Shown one piece after another: positions 55,071 through 63,805 of a stretch of DNA of 64,000 nt. Below the pieces are notes generated by a model. That model was not told the origin of the DNA, did no database searches, and saw only the letters and a program-made list of their open reading frames with translations. The translations under genes were made by a program, and so were the position numbers. The stretch's first letter is position 1. The number at the start of each line of letters is the position of its first letter. This stretch comes from Bradyrhizobiaceae bacterium (GTDB taxonomy: Bacteria; Pseudomonadota; Alphaproteobacteria; Rhizobiales; Xanthobacteraceae): positions 124,001 to 188,000 of the forward strand of contig CP078014.1 of assembly GCA_020544565.1 (NCBI GenBank). The letters run 5' to 3'.

Positions 55071-56290
55071 GCGGCACGGTCGCCACGTCGTCGTCGACGA
55101 AGTGGGATGTCGCGGGAGAAACCGTCGCGCAGGCGATCGTCATCGCAGCGCTGACGTTCAATCTGGTTCTCAGCTTCCTCAACGCCAGCGTCATGCCGGT
55201 GACCGCGACCCATGTCATTGCCGTCGAACTGGTGCTGCTCGGCGTCGCCACCGTGATGGTCGGCAGCCGCAGCGAGAGCTTTTACTTCATCGCCATGCTG
55301 CTCGGCGCGTGGCTCGTATTCGCGATGGCGCTGCGCTACCAGTTCGACGCCAAGGCGTTCCGTGATGCCTTCATCCCGGTGATCTTCTATCTGCTGGGCC
55401 GTCACTACGGCACGCCCGAACTGGGCGATCGGATCGTCGCCATCGCCATTGCCATCGTGGCCGCCGGCGCGCTGTTCGAATGGCTGTTTCTCGACGTCTA
55501 CCTGAAATATGTGGACGTGCTCGGCTTCTATCAGGCGAAGGGTGTCGTCGATCCGAACGCGGGCGGCGACGGGCCGGGCCTGTTCGTCAGCGGACTGCGT
55601 TTTGAGGGGCGGACGCTGCTGCCGTTCCTCGGCGAGCACCGCGTCTCCTCGGTGTTTCTTGAGCCGGTGTCGCTGGGCAATTTTGGCGCCATCGCATTCG
55701 CATGGGTGTTGCTGCGCGATCGCGGGCGGTGGGCGGCGATGGCGATCAAGATCGCGCTGATCGCCATGATCCTCGTGCTCGGCGACGCGCGTTTCGGCGT
55801 GTACCTCTGCGGCGTCGTCGTGCTGGTCTATCTCGTCGCGCCGCTGCTCCGCCCGGCGATGGTGTTCGTGCTGCCTTTTATCGCCGTTATCGCGCTGCTC
55901 TTCTATGCCGGCTCGATGGTCGGCGTGCCGTGGGACAATACCACCTCGGGGCGGTTCCTGCTGAGCGGGCAGCTTCTGTCCACCCTCAATCTCGAACAGG
56001 CACTGGGATTGCAGGTGTCGGCGCTGGACTACGACGACTCCGGCTATTCCTACATGCTGTCCCAGTTTGGAATTCTCGGCGCGGCGATGATGTGGGGGAT
56101 TTATGTGTTCGCTGGCCCCGCCGAAACCAGCTCCTCCTGGCGCTTCAAGCTGTTCGTCTGCATGTATCTGATCCTGCTGCTGTCCATCAGCACGTCGTCG
56201 GTCACTATCAAGACCGGCGCGTTGCTGTGGTACCTCGCGGGCTGCATCGCCTATGGGCGGCGACCGGCGCCCGTCGCATTCAGGTCATGA
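55067..56290 (+). CDS. Wzy-like polysaccharide polymerase (integral membrane)
   Basis: The 407-residue protein has about 10 hydrophobic helices and a large soluble loop (around residues 140-200, FYQAKGVVDPNAGGDGPGLF.. EHRVSSVFLEPVSLGNFGAIAF). The RVSSVFLEPVSLGNF part resembles the R-x-S-x-F-x-EP motif of O-antigen ligase/Wzy families. Position next to Wzz and in a locus with Wzx and WcaJ makes it the likely polymerase. Sequence conservation in Wzy is low, so this rests on topology and context. Confidence 0.8.
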   Translation: MSGTVATSSSTKWDVAGETVAQAIVIAALTFNLVLSFLNASVMPVTATHVIAVELVLLGVATVMVGSRSESFYFIAMLLGAWLVFAMALRYQFDAKAFRDAFIPVIFYLLGRHYGTPELGDRIVAIAIAIVAAGALFEWLFLDVYLKYVDVLGFYQAKGVVDPNAGGDGPGLFVSGLRFEGRTLLPFLGEHRVSSVFLEPVSLGNFGAIAFAWVLLRDRGRWAAMAIKIALIAMILVLGDARFGVYLCGVVVLVYLVAPLLRPAMVFVLPFIAVIALLFYAGSMVGVPWDNTTSGRFLLSGQLLSTLNLEQALGLQVSALDYDDSGYSYMLSQFGILGAAMMWGIYVFAGPAETSSSWRFKLFVCMYLILLLSISTSSVTIKTGALLWYLAGCIAYGRRPAPVAFRS

Positions 56291-57385
56291 GCCGGTCCCG
56301 CGGCGGCCCAGCCAGCGCGCCAGATTGCGCAGGACGAGGGAGCGGGACAGGGCGAAGGCCACGATCCGTCCCTTGACGCTGACGCCGGCCCAGACCGACC
56401 ATATGCGCGTTTCGACGGTGCCGAATTCGCGTTTGTACGGTTGATTGCCGATGGTGAAGTCGAATGTCGTCTCGCCTCGCGCGATGCAGTCGCGGATGAT
56501 GTCCTCGATGATCAGCAGGCCGAGCGAGGCATTCCTGTGATTGAGGAAGTCGAAGCCTGACAGCAGCAGATGGAACGCGCCGTTGTGGACGAGGCCGAAC
56601 GCCGCGCTCGCGGCCGTGCCGTCGAGGGTCATGACATAGGCGCGCGCCGGCGGAATTTTCTGCGCGATGTCGCGGTAGAAGGCCACGAAAGCCTCCTCGC
56701 GGAGCAGATCCGCCAGCCCGGCGGTGCGGAACCTGTGATCGCGAAACGCGCGAATATGGTCGATCGCGGTTTCGATGTCCCGCGGCTGGTCGGCGATCCG
56801 GGTTTCGATCTTGAATTTGTTCTGAACGCGTTTTCGCTTGGTATTGAGGAATCGGCGCTGCGTCGCTGAGATCGTCCGTTCCCGCCACTCGTCGAACGGT
56901 CCGTTCAGCACTGTGGCTTGTGCGTTGAAAGGCATTCTGGCCTTCCGTGCGTGGCCCAGCAGGTCGAACGCCGGAAGCGCCCGCATGGGAACCTTGGTGA
57001 CCATCACCAGATCGCAGGCCCCGAGCGCGCGCTGCACCCGCGCGGGCAGGGACGCATCGCTCAAGAGTTCCGGAAGCAGGGCGGCATCGGCGACGATCGC
57101 GCAATAATCGCTGACGCCGAGATCGGCGAATTCGGCCACCGCCAGTCCGCGGTAGCGGCGGCGCACCAGGGGAATGACAGCGACCAGTTGGCCGCTCGCC
57201 TGATCCTGGATGGTGATGACGAGCGGGACAACGTGAAGGCCGGCCGCGAGCCCGTGATAGAGGCGGTCCAGCCAGAACGGACTCTGGAAAACGGTCGCGT
57301 CGGCGCGCGCGAACAGATCGGCGTATTCGCTGGATAGAAAGTCGAAGTCGGCGAGACCACGGACGTCCCAACGCGAAGTATGCAT
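56285..57385 (-). CDS. CelD/BcsL-like GNAT acyltransferase (FemAB-like)
   Basis: The 366-residue protein (ATG 57385, MHTSRWDVRGLADFDFLSSE; an upstream GTG at 57502 would add 39 residues) matches the Acetyltransf_6 family, often named cellulose biosynthesis protein CelD. Key parts: FQSPFWLDRLYHGL near the N-terminus, QRRFLNTKRKRVQNK, and the acyl-CoA region YVMTLDGTAASAAFGLVHNGAFHLLLSGFD. Family members acylate polysaccharides or lipid-linked sugars. It converges on the Wzy gene with a 6-base overlap. Confidence 0.85.
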   Translation of the reverse strand: MHTSRWDVRGLADFDFLSSEYADLFARADATVFQSPFWLDRLYHGLAAGLHVVPLVITIQDQASGQLVAVIPLVRRRYRGLAVAEFADLGVSDYCAIVADAALLPELLSDASLPARVQRALGACDLVMVTKVPMRALPAFDLLGHARKARMPFNAQATVLNGPFDEWRERTISATQRRFLNTKRKRVQNKFKIETRIADQPRDIETAIDHIRAFRDHRFRTAGLADLLREEAFVAFYRDIAQKIPPARAYVMTLDGTAASAAFGLVHNGAFHLLLSGFDFLNHRNASLGLLIIEDIIRDCIARGETTFDFTIGNQPYKREFGTVETRIWSVWAGVSVKGRIVAFALSRSLVLRNLARWLGRRGTGS

Positions 57386-57532
57386 ACGTTCTTTCGGTAG
57401 CGATCTGAAGGCAGAATGATGCGTCGGTATAAAGGCTCTGCCCGGCGATGGCAATTTCTCCGCCATGTGGCATGTTGCCGGTTCAGTTTCGAATCGGGAC
57501 ACATCCGAGCGCCGAACAGGGGAGGATCATCC

Positions 57533-57733
57533 ATGACGGACAGACCGACTGCCGCGGACATCGAGGCCATGGCGCGTGTGGCCGGAATGCCCGCCTCCGA
57601 TGAGGTGGCGACGCGCATCGCCCAGTCGATCGGGCCGGCGCTTGAGACCTTCGCCGCAATCGGCGGCACGCTTGCGTTCGATCTCGAACCGGCGACGTTT
57701 CTGGTGGTTCAGGCCGGGCGGGATATCGTATGA
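57533..57733 (+). CDS. AtzG-like (DUF4089) small subunit, GatC-like
   Basis: The 66-residue protein MTDRPTAADIEAMARVAGMP.. ends FDLEPATFLVVQAGRDIV and matches the DUF4089/AtzG family. AtzG is a GatC-like partner that stabilises the amidase AtzE, which hydrolyses 1-carboxybiuret in cyanuric acid breakdown. GGGGAGGA lies about 6 bases before ATG 57533. The next gene is an AtzE-type amidase and overlaps by 4 bases, exactly the AtzG-AtzE arrangement. Confidence 0.88.
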   Translation: MTDRPTAADIEAMARVAGMPASDEVATRIAQSIGPALETFAAIGGTLAFDLEPATFLVVQAGRDIV

Positions 57734-59145
57734 GCACGACCGATCCCGCATTGATGTCGCTGACCGCGGTCGCGAAGGCGATCGCCGAGAGGCAGGTTTC
57801 CTCGCGCGAGGTGACGCAGGCATGCCTCGATCGTATCGCGCAGTGGCAGCCGAAGCTGAGCGCGTTCATGGCCATCGAGGCCGATGACGCGCTCGCCGCC
57901 GCCGCCGAGGCCGACGCGGCTCTGGCCAAAGGCGAGGCGAGGGGTGTGCTGCACGGCGTGCCATTGGCTCATAAGGACATGTATTACGATGCCGGCCGGG
58001 TCGTCACCTGCGGCTCGCGCATTCGCCGCGACTGGGTCGCGACCTCCACGGCGACGGTGCTGCAGCGTCTCAGGAGCGCCGGAGCGGTGCGTCTCGGCGC
58101 GTTGCAGATGGCGGAATTCGCCTATGGCCCCACCGGGCACAATGCGCATTACGGCGCGGTGAACAATCCCTGGGGGCTCGACCGCATCACCGGCGGCTCG
58201 TCGTCGGGGTCCGGCGCCGCCGTGGCCGCGCGGCTCACCTTTGCGGCGCTTGGCTCGGACACCGGCGGATCGATCCGCATGCCGGCGCATTTCTGCGGCG
58301 TCACCGGATTGAAGACCACCGTGGGGCGGGTCAGCCGCGCCGGCGCGATGCCGCTGTCGCAGTCGCTCGATACGGTGGGGCCGCTGGCGCGCAGCGCCGA
58401 GGATTGTGCGCTGCTGCTCGGCCTGATGGCGGGGGCGGACCCGGCCGATCTCACCACGGTGGGCGGCGAAGTGCCGGATTACATGGCCGCCACGCGCAGG
58501 TCGCTCGATGGCGTCACCATCGGCGTGCCGAGAACCTTCTATGTCGATGATCTCGATCCGGAGGTGGCGCGTATTCTGGAGGAGACCGCCGCGACGCTCG
58601 GCCGCGAGGGCGCGCGCATCGTGCAGGTCGATCTGCCGGATCAGCGCCGGCTGTCGGCGGCGTGTCAGATCGTCCTCGCGGTCGAAGCCGCGGCCTTTCA
58701 CAAGGCATGGATGATCGCGCGGCCGCAGGACTACAGCCCGCAGGTTCTGATGCGGCTGCAGAACGGCCTTGCCGTTCCGGCGGTCACCTATCTCGAAGCG
58801 ATGCGCTGGCGCGGGCCGGCGCTGGCGGAGCATCTCGCGGCCACGGCCGGTGTGGATGCGGTGCTGGTCCCGGTTGCGCCGGTGGCCGCACCGACCATCG
58901 TGGAAAGCGATGTCGGCAACCGGCCCGGCGCCGAAGCGGTGATTCAGAACCTGACGCGCTTCACCCGCCCGATCAACTATCTCGGCCTGCCGTCACTGGC
59001 CGTTCCCGCCGGTTTCACCCGCGCGGGGCTTCCGGTGGGGCTGCAATTGATCGGCCGGCCCTTCGATGAAAGCGGGCTGCTCGGCATCGGCGCCGCGTTC
59101 CAGCGCGCCACCGATTTCCACCAGCGGATGCCGCAACTGGCCTGA
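57730..59145 (+). CDS. Amidase-signature enzyme, AtzE-like
   Basis: This 471-residue amidase has a complete Ser-cisSer-Lys triad: Lys82 (AHKDMYY), Ser157 (TGGSSSGSG) and Ser181 (SDTGGSIRMPA); spacings of 75 and 24 equal those of fatty acid amide hydrolase. It is coupled to the GatC-like gene upstream, which suggests a heterodimer like AtzE-AtzG. It may hydrolyse a carboxybiuret-like or other small amide. No cyanuric acid hydrolase or AtzH gene is in view, so the AtzE substrate is not assured. Confidence 0.9.
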   Translation: MSTTDPALMSLTAVAKAIAERQVSSREVTQACLDRIAQWQPKLSAFMAIEADDALAAAAEADAALAKGEARGVLHGVPLAHKDMYYDAGRVVTCGSRIRRDWVATSTATVLQRLRSAGAVRLGALQMAEFAYGPTGHNAHYGAVNNPWGLDRITGGSSSGSGAAVAARLTFAALGSDTGGSIRMPAHFCGVTGLKTTVGRVSRAGAMPLSQSLDTVGPLARSAEDCALLLGLMAGADPADLTTVGGEVPDYMAATRRSLDGVTIGVPRTFYVDDLDPEVARILEETAATLGREGARIVQVDLPDQRRLSAACQIVLAVEAAAFHKAWMIARPQDYSPQVLMRLQNGLAVPAVTYLEAMRWRGPALAEHLAATAGVDAVLVPVAPVAAPTIVESDVGNRPGAEAVIQNLTRFTRPINYLGLPSLAVPAGFTRAGLPVGLQLIGRPFDESGLLGIGAAFQRATDFHQRMPQLA

Positions 59146-59165
59146 CCGCCGCCTGCGGTGTGCGG

Positions 59166-59378
59166 TCAGATCCGGTGCTCCGGATCGCTGCGCACCGCTC
59201 CCGGCCGGTGGCGCGAATGCGGAAACGGACAGCCGATTTCGCGGGCTTTCTGCTGCGTCGACAGCCGCGATCGTTTCAGCGCGACCGATGATCGCATCAG
59301 CGATACGCCGGTCGCGACGAAGTGCCGGAGGCGCTCGATATCTTCCGGCGTCCAGCTGCGCTTGGTGACACGGGGCAT
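59166..59378 (-). CDS. Small hypothetical protein with SANT/HTH-like N-terminus
   Basis: The 70-residue protein MPRVTKRSWTPEDIERLRHF.. continues ATGVSLMRSSVALKRSRLSTQQKARE, a helix-turn-helix-like pattern with a W-T-P-E-D-I-x-x-L start that resembles Myb/SANT-type and GcrA-like DNA-binding modules. I recall similar short proteins of unknown function in Bradyrhizobium relatives. It converges on the amidase gene with a 20-base gap. Confidence 0.6.
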   Translation of the reverse strand: MPRVTKRSWTPEDIERLRHFVATGVSLMRSSVALKRSRLSTQQKAREIGCPFPHSRHRPGAVRSDPEHRI

Positions 59379-59688
59379 CGTCAGCTCTCATTCCTCGTTG
59401 TGGTGAACGGTGGGGATTTCGCAAAATAAACACGGCCGGCCGCAATTTGTTCCACCGGAAGGCTGAGCCGCATTCTTTCGCCGGGGCGGGCGGCCGGTCG
59501 CGACCGCCGAAATTCGGTTTGGCAGCGGCCTGTCCGGCAGATATGTTGCCTGCCTGTCAGGACGAGCATCTTCCGGACGGATGATATCGGTGAATAACGA
59601 TCCTTTGCGGCGGTCATTGTCATGGTATCGTCAGCGTCGGGCGTCGATAACAGGCGCGGAAAGCTGAGCGGGCCCGGATGAAGCACTG
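59379..59688. other. Gap upstream of the Ugp-type operon, no supported gene
   Basis: A 101-codon frame exists on the minus strand, but it shows no family motif, is rich in codons unlike its neighbours, and lacks a ribosome site. The stretch should contain the promoters for the small minus-strand gene and for the importer operon. No palindrome or PHO-box was clear enough to report. Confidence 0.5.
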
Positions 59689-60705
59689 ATGTCGGCGATT
59701 GTCATCGATCACGTTTCCAAGTGCTGGGGCGCCATGCGCGCCGTCGATGACGTCAGCCTGACGGCGGACGAGGGCTCGCTGCTGGTGCTGCTCGGGCCGT
59801 CCGGGTGCGGTAAATCGACCACGCTGCGGCTGATCGCGGGCCTCGAGCAGCCGGACAGCGGCACCATCGCCATCGGTGGGCGGGACGTCACCCGCATGAC
59901 GCCGGCCGAGCGCAAGATTTCCATGGTGTTTCAGTCTTACGCGCTGTTTCCCCATCTCAGCGTCGCGGAGAACATCGTGTTCGGCCTGCGGGTGCGACGT
60001 GTGTCCCGCGGCGAACGCGATGCGCGGCTGAAGCGCGTCGCCGATCTGGTCGGCCTCGGTCACCTGCTCGAGCGCAAGCCGTCGCAATTGTCCGGCGGCC
60101 AGCGCCAGCGCGTGGCGCTCGGCCGCGCTATCATCGCCGAGGCGCGCGTCTGCCTGATGGACGAGCCGCTGTCCAATCTCGACGCCAAGCTGCGCCATGA
60201 GATGCGTACCGAAATCCGCGCCCTGCAGCAGCGCCTCGGCATGACCATGGTCTATGTCACCCATGACCAGACCGAGGCCATGACCATGGCGGACCGCATC
60301 GTGCTGATGCGCGATGGCCGCATCGAGCAGAACGGCACGCCGGAGGAGCTTTACAACCGGCCGGCCACCGCCTTCACCGCGCGCTTCATCGGCACGCCGC
60401 CGATGAACATCATCGCACGCGGCGACGTGCTGCTCGGCGTGCGGCCGGAGCATATTCGCGTGGTGTCGCAAGACGGTCATGGCGCGCGCGTAAAGACCGT
60501 GGAGCATCTCGGCGCGGACAGCATCATCCTGTGCGACATCGACGGCCAGCCTGTGTCGGTGCGGCAGGACGGTTTCAGCCACGCGCAGCCCGGCGACGAG
60601 ATCCGGCTCGCCTGGGACGCCGGCTGCGAGCATCAGTTCGACAAGACGTCCGAGCGGCGGATGCCATCCGCCGCCGGCGGGATAAAGCGCGTTGCGGCCG
60701 TGTGA
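59689..60705 (+). CDS. ugpC: ABC importer ATPase, UgpC/MsmK type
   Basis: The 338-residue ATPase has Walker A GPSGCGKST, Q-loop VFQSYALFPH, signature LSGGQRQRVALGRA, Walker B CLMDEPLSNLDAKLR and H-loop VTHDQTEAM. The C-terminal part (LGVRPEHIRVV.. onwards) is the MalK/UgpC regulatory OB domain. It heads an operon with a binding protein and two permeases, and is separated from the binding protein gene by 50 bases. Glycerol-3-phosphate or its diesters are the most likely substrates. Confidence 0.9.
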   Translation: MSAIVIDHVSKCWGAMRAVDDVSLTADEGSLLVLLGPSGCGKSTTLRLIAGLEQPDSGTIAIGGRDVTRMTPAERKISMVFQSYALFPHLSVAENIVFGLRVRRVSRGERDARLKRVADLVGLGHLLERKPSQLSGGQRQRVALGRAIIAEARVCLMDEPLSNLDAKLRHEMRTEIRALQQRLGMTMVYVTHDQTEAMTMADRIVLMRDGRIEQNGTPEELYNRPATAFTARFIGTPPMNIIARGDVLLGVRPEHIRVVSQDGHGARVKTVEHLGADSIILCDIDGQPVSVRQDGFSHAQPGDEIRLAWDAGCEHQFDKTSERRMPSAAGGIKRVAAV

Positions 60706-60755
60706 GGCTGAGGAGACCGTCGTCAAACGGCGGACGATCACGAGGGGAGGACGAC

Positions 60756-62033
60756 ATGAATTTCTTTCGGCGAGTGATGTTAGCTGCGGCGGCGCTGGCG
60801 ACCCTGGCGCTGAGTCCGCGCCCGGCGGCGGCGGTGGATCTCACCATGTATTATCCGGTCGCGGTCGGCGGTCCGGTGACCAAGATCATCGACGACATGG
60901 TGGCGCGTTTTCAAAAGGAAAATCCGGACATCAAGGTGACGGCGGTCTATGCCGGCAACTACACCGACACCATGACCAAGGCCATGACCGCGATGAAGGG
61001 TGGCCAGCCGCCGCAACTGTCGGTGCTGCTGTCCACCGACGTCTTCACGCTGATGGACGAGAACGCCATCGTGCCGATGGATGACCTTGTCGCCGACAAG
61101 GCGTGGTTCAAGGAGTTCTATCCCGCGTTCATGGCCAACGGTCAGATCAACGGCAAGACCTGGAGCATTCCGTTCCAGCGCTCCACCATCGTGCTGTACT
61201 GGAACAAGGACGCCTTCAAGGAGGCGGGGCTCGATCCCGCGCGGCCGCCGGCGACCTGGGACGAAATGATCGAGATGGGCAAGAAGCTCGTCAAGCGGGA
61301 CGCGTCCGGCAATGTCACGCGCTGGGGGGTGTCGATTCCGACCACCGGCTACGGCTACTGGATGCTGCAGGCGCTGGCCATCGAGAACGGCCAGAAGCTG
61401 ATGAACGAGGCGGGCAACGAGGTCTATCTCAACTCGCCCAAGACGGTCGGTGCGCTGGAGTATTGGGTTGATCTGTCACGCAAGCACGGCGTGATGCCTC
61501 CGGGCAGCATCGACTGGGCCACGCTGCGCACCGACTTTCTCGAGGGCCGTACCGCGATGATGTGGCACACCACCGGCAATCTCACGGCGGTGAAGGACGG
61601 CGCCAAGTTCAATTTCGGCGTGGCGATCCTGCCGGCCAAGGAGCGGCGCGGCTCGCCCACCGGCGGCGGCAGCTTCTACGTGTTCAAGAACGCATCGCCG
61701 GAGCAGCAGAAGGCGGCGGTGAAGTTCATCCAGTGGATGACGGCGCCGGAGCGTGCGGCGGAATGGAGCATCAAGACCGGCTACGTGGCCGTGTCGCCCG
61801 CCGCTTACAAGACCCCGGCGATGGAAGCCTATGCCAAGGACTTCCCGGCCGCCACCGTGGCGCGCGACCAGCTCGAATACGCCGTGCCGGAACTGTCGGT
61901 GCACGAGAACGGCCGCATCTACAAGTTCGTCAACGACGCCGTGCAGGCGGCGGTCACCGGTTCGCAGAAGCCGTCGGAAGCCTTGTCTTCCGCGCAGCAG
62001 CAGGCCGACCGCGTTCTGCGCGCCTACAAGTAA
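60756..62033 (+). CDS. ugpB: ABC importer periplasmic binding protein, UgpB-like
   Basis: The 425-residue protein has a signal peptide (cleavage near ..PRPAAA, residue 26) and a family-1 extracellular binding domain. VDLTMYYPVAVGGPVTKIID, FQKENPDIKVTAVYAGNY and IPFQRSTIVLYWNKDAFKEAGLDP are typical of UgpB-like proteins. The start is ATG 60756 with GGGGAGGA about 5 bases upstream. The first motif (..YYPVAVGGPV..) agrees with phosphate-ester binders of the family. Exact ligand not proven. Confidence 0.92.
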   Translation: MNFFRRVMLAAAALATLALSPRPAAAVDLTMYYPVAVGGPVTKIIDDMVARFQKENPDIKVTAVYAGNYTDTMTKAMTAMKGGQPPQLSVLLSTDVFTLMDENAIVPMDDLVADKAWFKEFYPAFMANGQINGKTWSIPFQRSTIVLYWNKDAFKEAGLDPARPPATWDEMIEMGKKLVKRDASGNVTRWGVSIPTTGYGYWMLQALAIENGQKLMNEAGNEVYLNSPKTVGALEYWVDLSRKHGVMPPGSIDWATLRTDFLEGRTAMMWHTTGNLTAVKDGAKFNFGVAILPAKERRGSPTGGGSFYVFKNASPEQQKAAVKFIQWMTAPERAAEWSIKTGYVAVSPAAYKTPAMEAYAKDFPAATVARDQLEYAVPELSVHENGRIYKFVNDAVQAAVTGSQKPSEALSSAQQQADRVLRAYK

Positions 62034-62078
62034 GGCACAGGGACCGGGTGGCGGACACCGCCATCCGGTCCGCACGCG

Positions 62079-62999
62079 ATGAGCGATCGGGGCGTCACCA
62101 TATCCACAACCATGCGAGGGCCAGCGCCACGGGCGTGGTGGAACGCGGTCAACGCGTGGCTGCTGCTGTTGCCGGCGGCGATCCTGCTGGTGGCGTTCAC
62201 GCACTATCCCATTCTGGCCACCATCCGCCACAGCTTCTTCATCACCCGGCGCAACGGCACGGAAGCGTTTGTCGGGCTGGACAATTACCGCGCGATGGCG
62301 GCCGACCCGATTTTCTGGAAGGCGCTGGTCAACAATTTCTGGTTCGCGCTCGGCACCATTCCCACCTCGATCGCACTGGCGCTCTTGATGGCGATCTGGG
62401 TCAACCGCAACATGCGCGGCCGCGGTTTCCTGCGCCTCGCCTTCTTCACGCCGACCGTGCTGCCGATGATCGCGGTCGCCAATATCTGGCTGTTTTTCTA
62501 CACGCCGGATTACGGGCTGCTCGATCAGTTGCGCGGCCTTGCCGGCCTTCCGGGCTGGAACTGGCTCGGCGATCCCTCGACGGTGATGGGCTGCCTGATC
62601 GTCATGGTGATCTGGAAGGAGGCCGGCTTCTTCATGATCTTCTATCTCGCCGCCCTTCAGCAATTGTCGCCCGATCTCGACGAGGCGGCGGCGGTGGAGG
62701 GCGCGAGCCGCTGGTACACGTTCCGCCGCATCACGTTCCCGCTCTTGATGCCGACCACGCTGTTTGTGGCGATCAACGCGGTGATCAACTCGTTCAAGCT
62801 GGTCGATCATCTCGTCATCATGACCAAGGGTGGCCCGAACAACGCCTCGACGCTGCTGCTCTATTACATCTATGAGGTCGCTTTCACCTTCCAGGATTCG
62901 GCCTATGCGGCGACCCTGACGGTCGTGCTGCTGGTGCTGCTCAGCACCGTGGCGCTGATCAAGTTCGGCTATCTCGATCGCAGGATTCATTATCAATGA
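62079..62999 (+). CDS. ugpA: ABC importer permease, UgpA-like
   Basis: The 306-residue permease has six helices and the EAA loop LDEAAAVEGASRWYTFRRITFPLLMP. ILATIRHSFFITRRNG.. FVGLDNYRAM is the typical UgpA/MalF-type periplasmic entry. It overlaps the second permease gene by 4 bases. Confidence 0.92.
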   Translation: MSDRGVTISTTMRGPAPRAWWNAVNAWLLLLPAAILLVAFTHYPILATIRHSFFITRRNGTEAFVGLDNYRAMAADPIFWKALVNNFWFALGTIPTSIALALLMAIWVNRNMRGRGFLRLAFFTPTVLPMIAVANIWLFFYTPDYGLLDQLRGLAGLPGWNWLGDPSTVMGCLIVMVIWKEAGFFMIFYLAALQQLSPDLDEAAAVEGASRWYTFRRITFPLLMPTTLFVAINAVINSFKLVDHLVIMTKGGPNNASTLLLYYIYEVAFTFQDSAYAATLTVVLLVLLSTVALIKFGYLDRRIHYQ

Positions 63000-63805
63000 A
63001 CGGCCGCACCCATCCGCTGGAAGCCGTTGCCGCGTGGATTCTGGCGCTGCTGTGGCTCGCGCCGCTGGCCTATGCGTTCTGGAGCGCGCTGCATCCGGCC
63101 GCCTATGCGACGTCGTTCAGCCTGTCCGCGCCGTGGACGCTGGAGAATTTCGCGCGGGCCTGGCATCAGGCGCCGTTCGGGCGCTACTATTTCAACACCG
63201 TTGTTCTGGTCGTGTTTATTCTGATCGGCCAGCTCGTGCTCTCGACGCTGGCGGCCTATGCCTTCGCGCGCTTCACGTTCCGGGGCAGCGGCGTCGCCTT
63301 CGCGCTGGTGCTGCTGCAACTGATGATCATGCCGGACGTGCTGATCGTCGAGAACTACCGGATGATCGGCAAGCTCGGCCTGCTCGATACCATCCCGGCC
63401 ATTGCGCTTCCGTATCTGGCGAGCGCGTTCGGCATCTTCCTGCTGCGGCAGACGTTCAAGAGCGTGCCGCAGGAACTGGTGGACGCTGCCCGCGTCGAAG
63501 GGGCGGGGCCGCTGCAAATCCTCTGGAAGGTCTATGTGCCGCTGGCGCGACCGACCTATATCGCCTTCGGCCTTGTCTCCGTCAGCTATCACTGGAACAA
63601 TTTTCTCTGGCCGCTGATCGTCACCAATTCGGTGGAGAGCCGGCCGCTCACGGTGGGGCTTGCGGTGTTCGGCGCGCCGGAGACCGGCGTGGACTGGTCG
63701 GTCATCACTGCCGCGACGGTGATGACCATGGCGCCGCTGCTGATCGCGTTCCTGCTGTTCCAGCGCCAGTTCGTGCAGTCGTTCATGCGCGCGGGAATTC
63801 GCTGA
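62996..63805 (+). CDS. ugpE: ABC importer permease, UgpE-like
   Basis: The 269-residue second permease has six helices and the EAA loop LVDAARVEGAGPLQILWKVYVPLARP. YHWNNFLWPLIVTNS near the C-terminus is a UgpE/MalG hallmark. The start overlaps ugpA (ATGA) and the stop shares a base with the next start (TGATG), so the downstream enzyme gene is part of the operon. Confidence 0.92.
   Translation: MNGRTHPLEAVAAWILALLWLAPLAYAFWSALHPAAYATSFSLSAPWTLENFARAWHQAPFGRYYFNTVVLVVFILIGQLVLSTLAAYAFARFTFRGSGVAFALVLLQLMIMPDVLIVENYRMIGKLGLLDTIPAIALPYLASAFGIFLLRQTFKSVPQELVDAARVEGAGPLQILWKVYVPLARPTYIAFGLVSVSYHWNNFLWPLIVTNSVESRPLTVGLAVFGAPETGVDWSVITAATVMTMAPLLIAFLLFQRQFVQSFMRAGIR

Noticed and set aside
59381..59686. 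101-codon frame on the minus strand upstream of ugpC
   Set aside because: No family motif, no ribosome site, lies where the operon promoter is expected. It cannot be excluded, but I do not support it.
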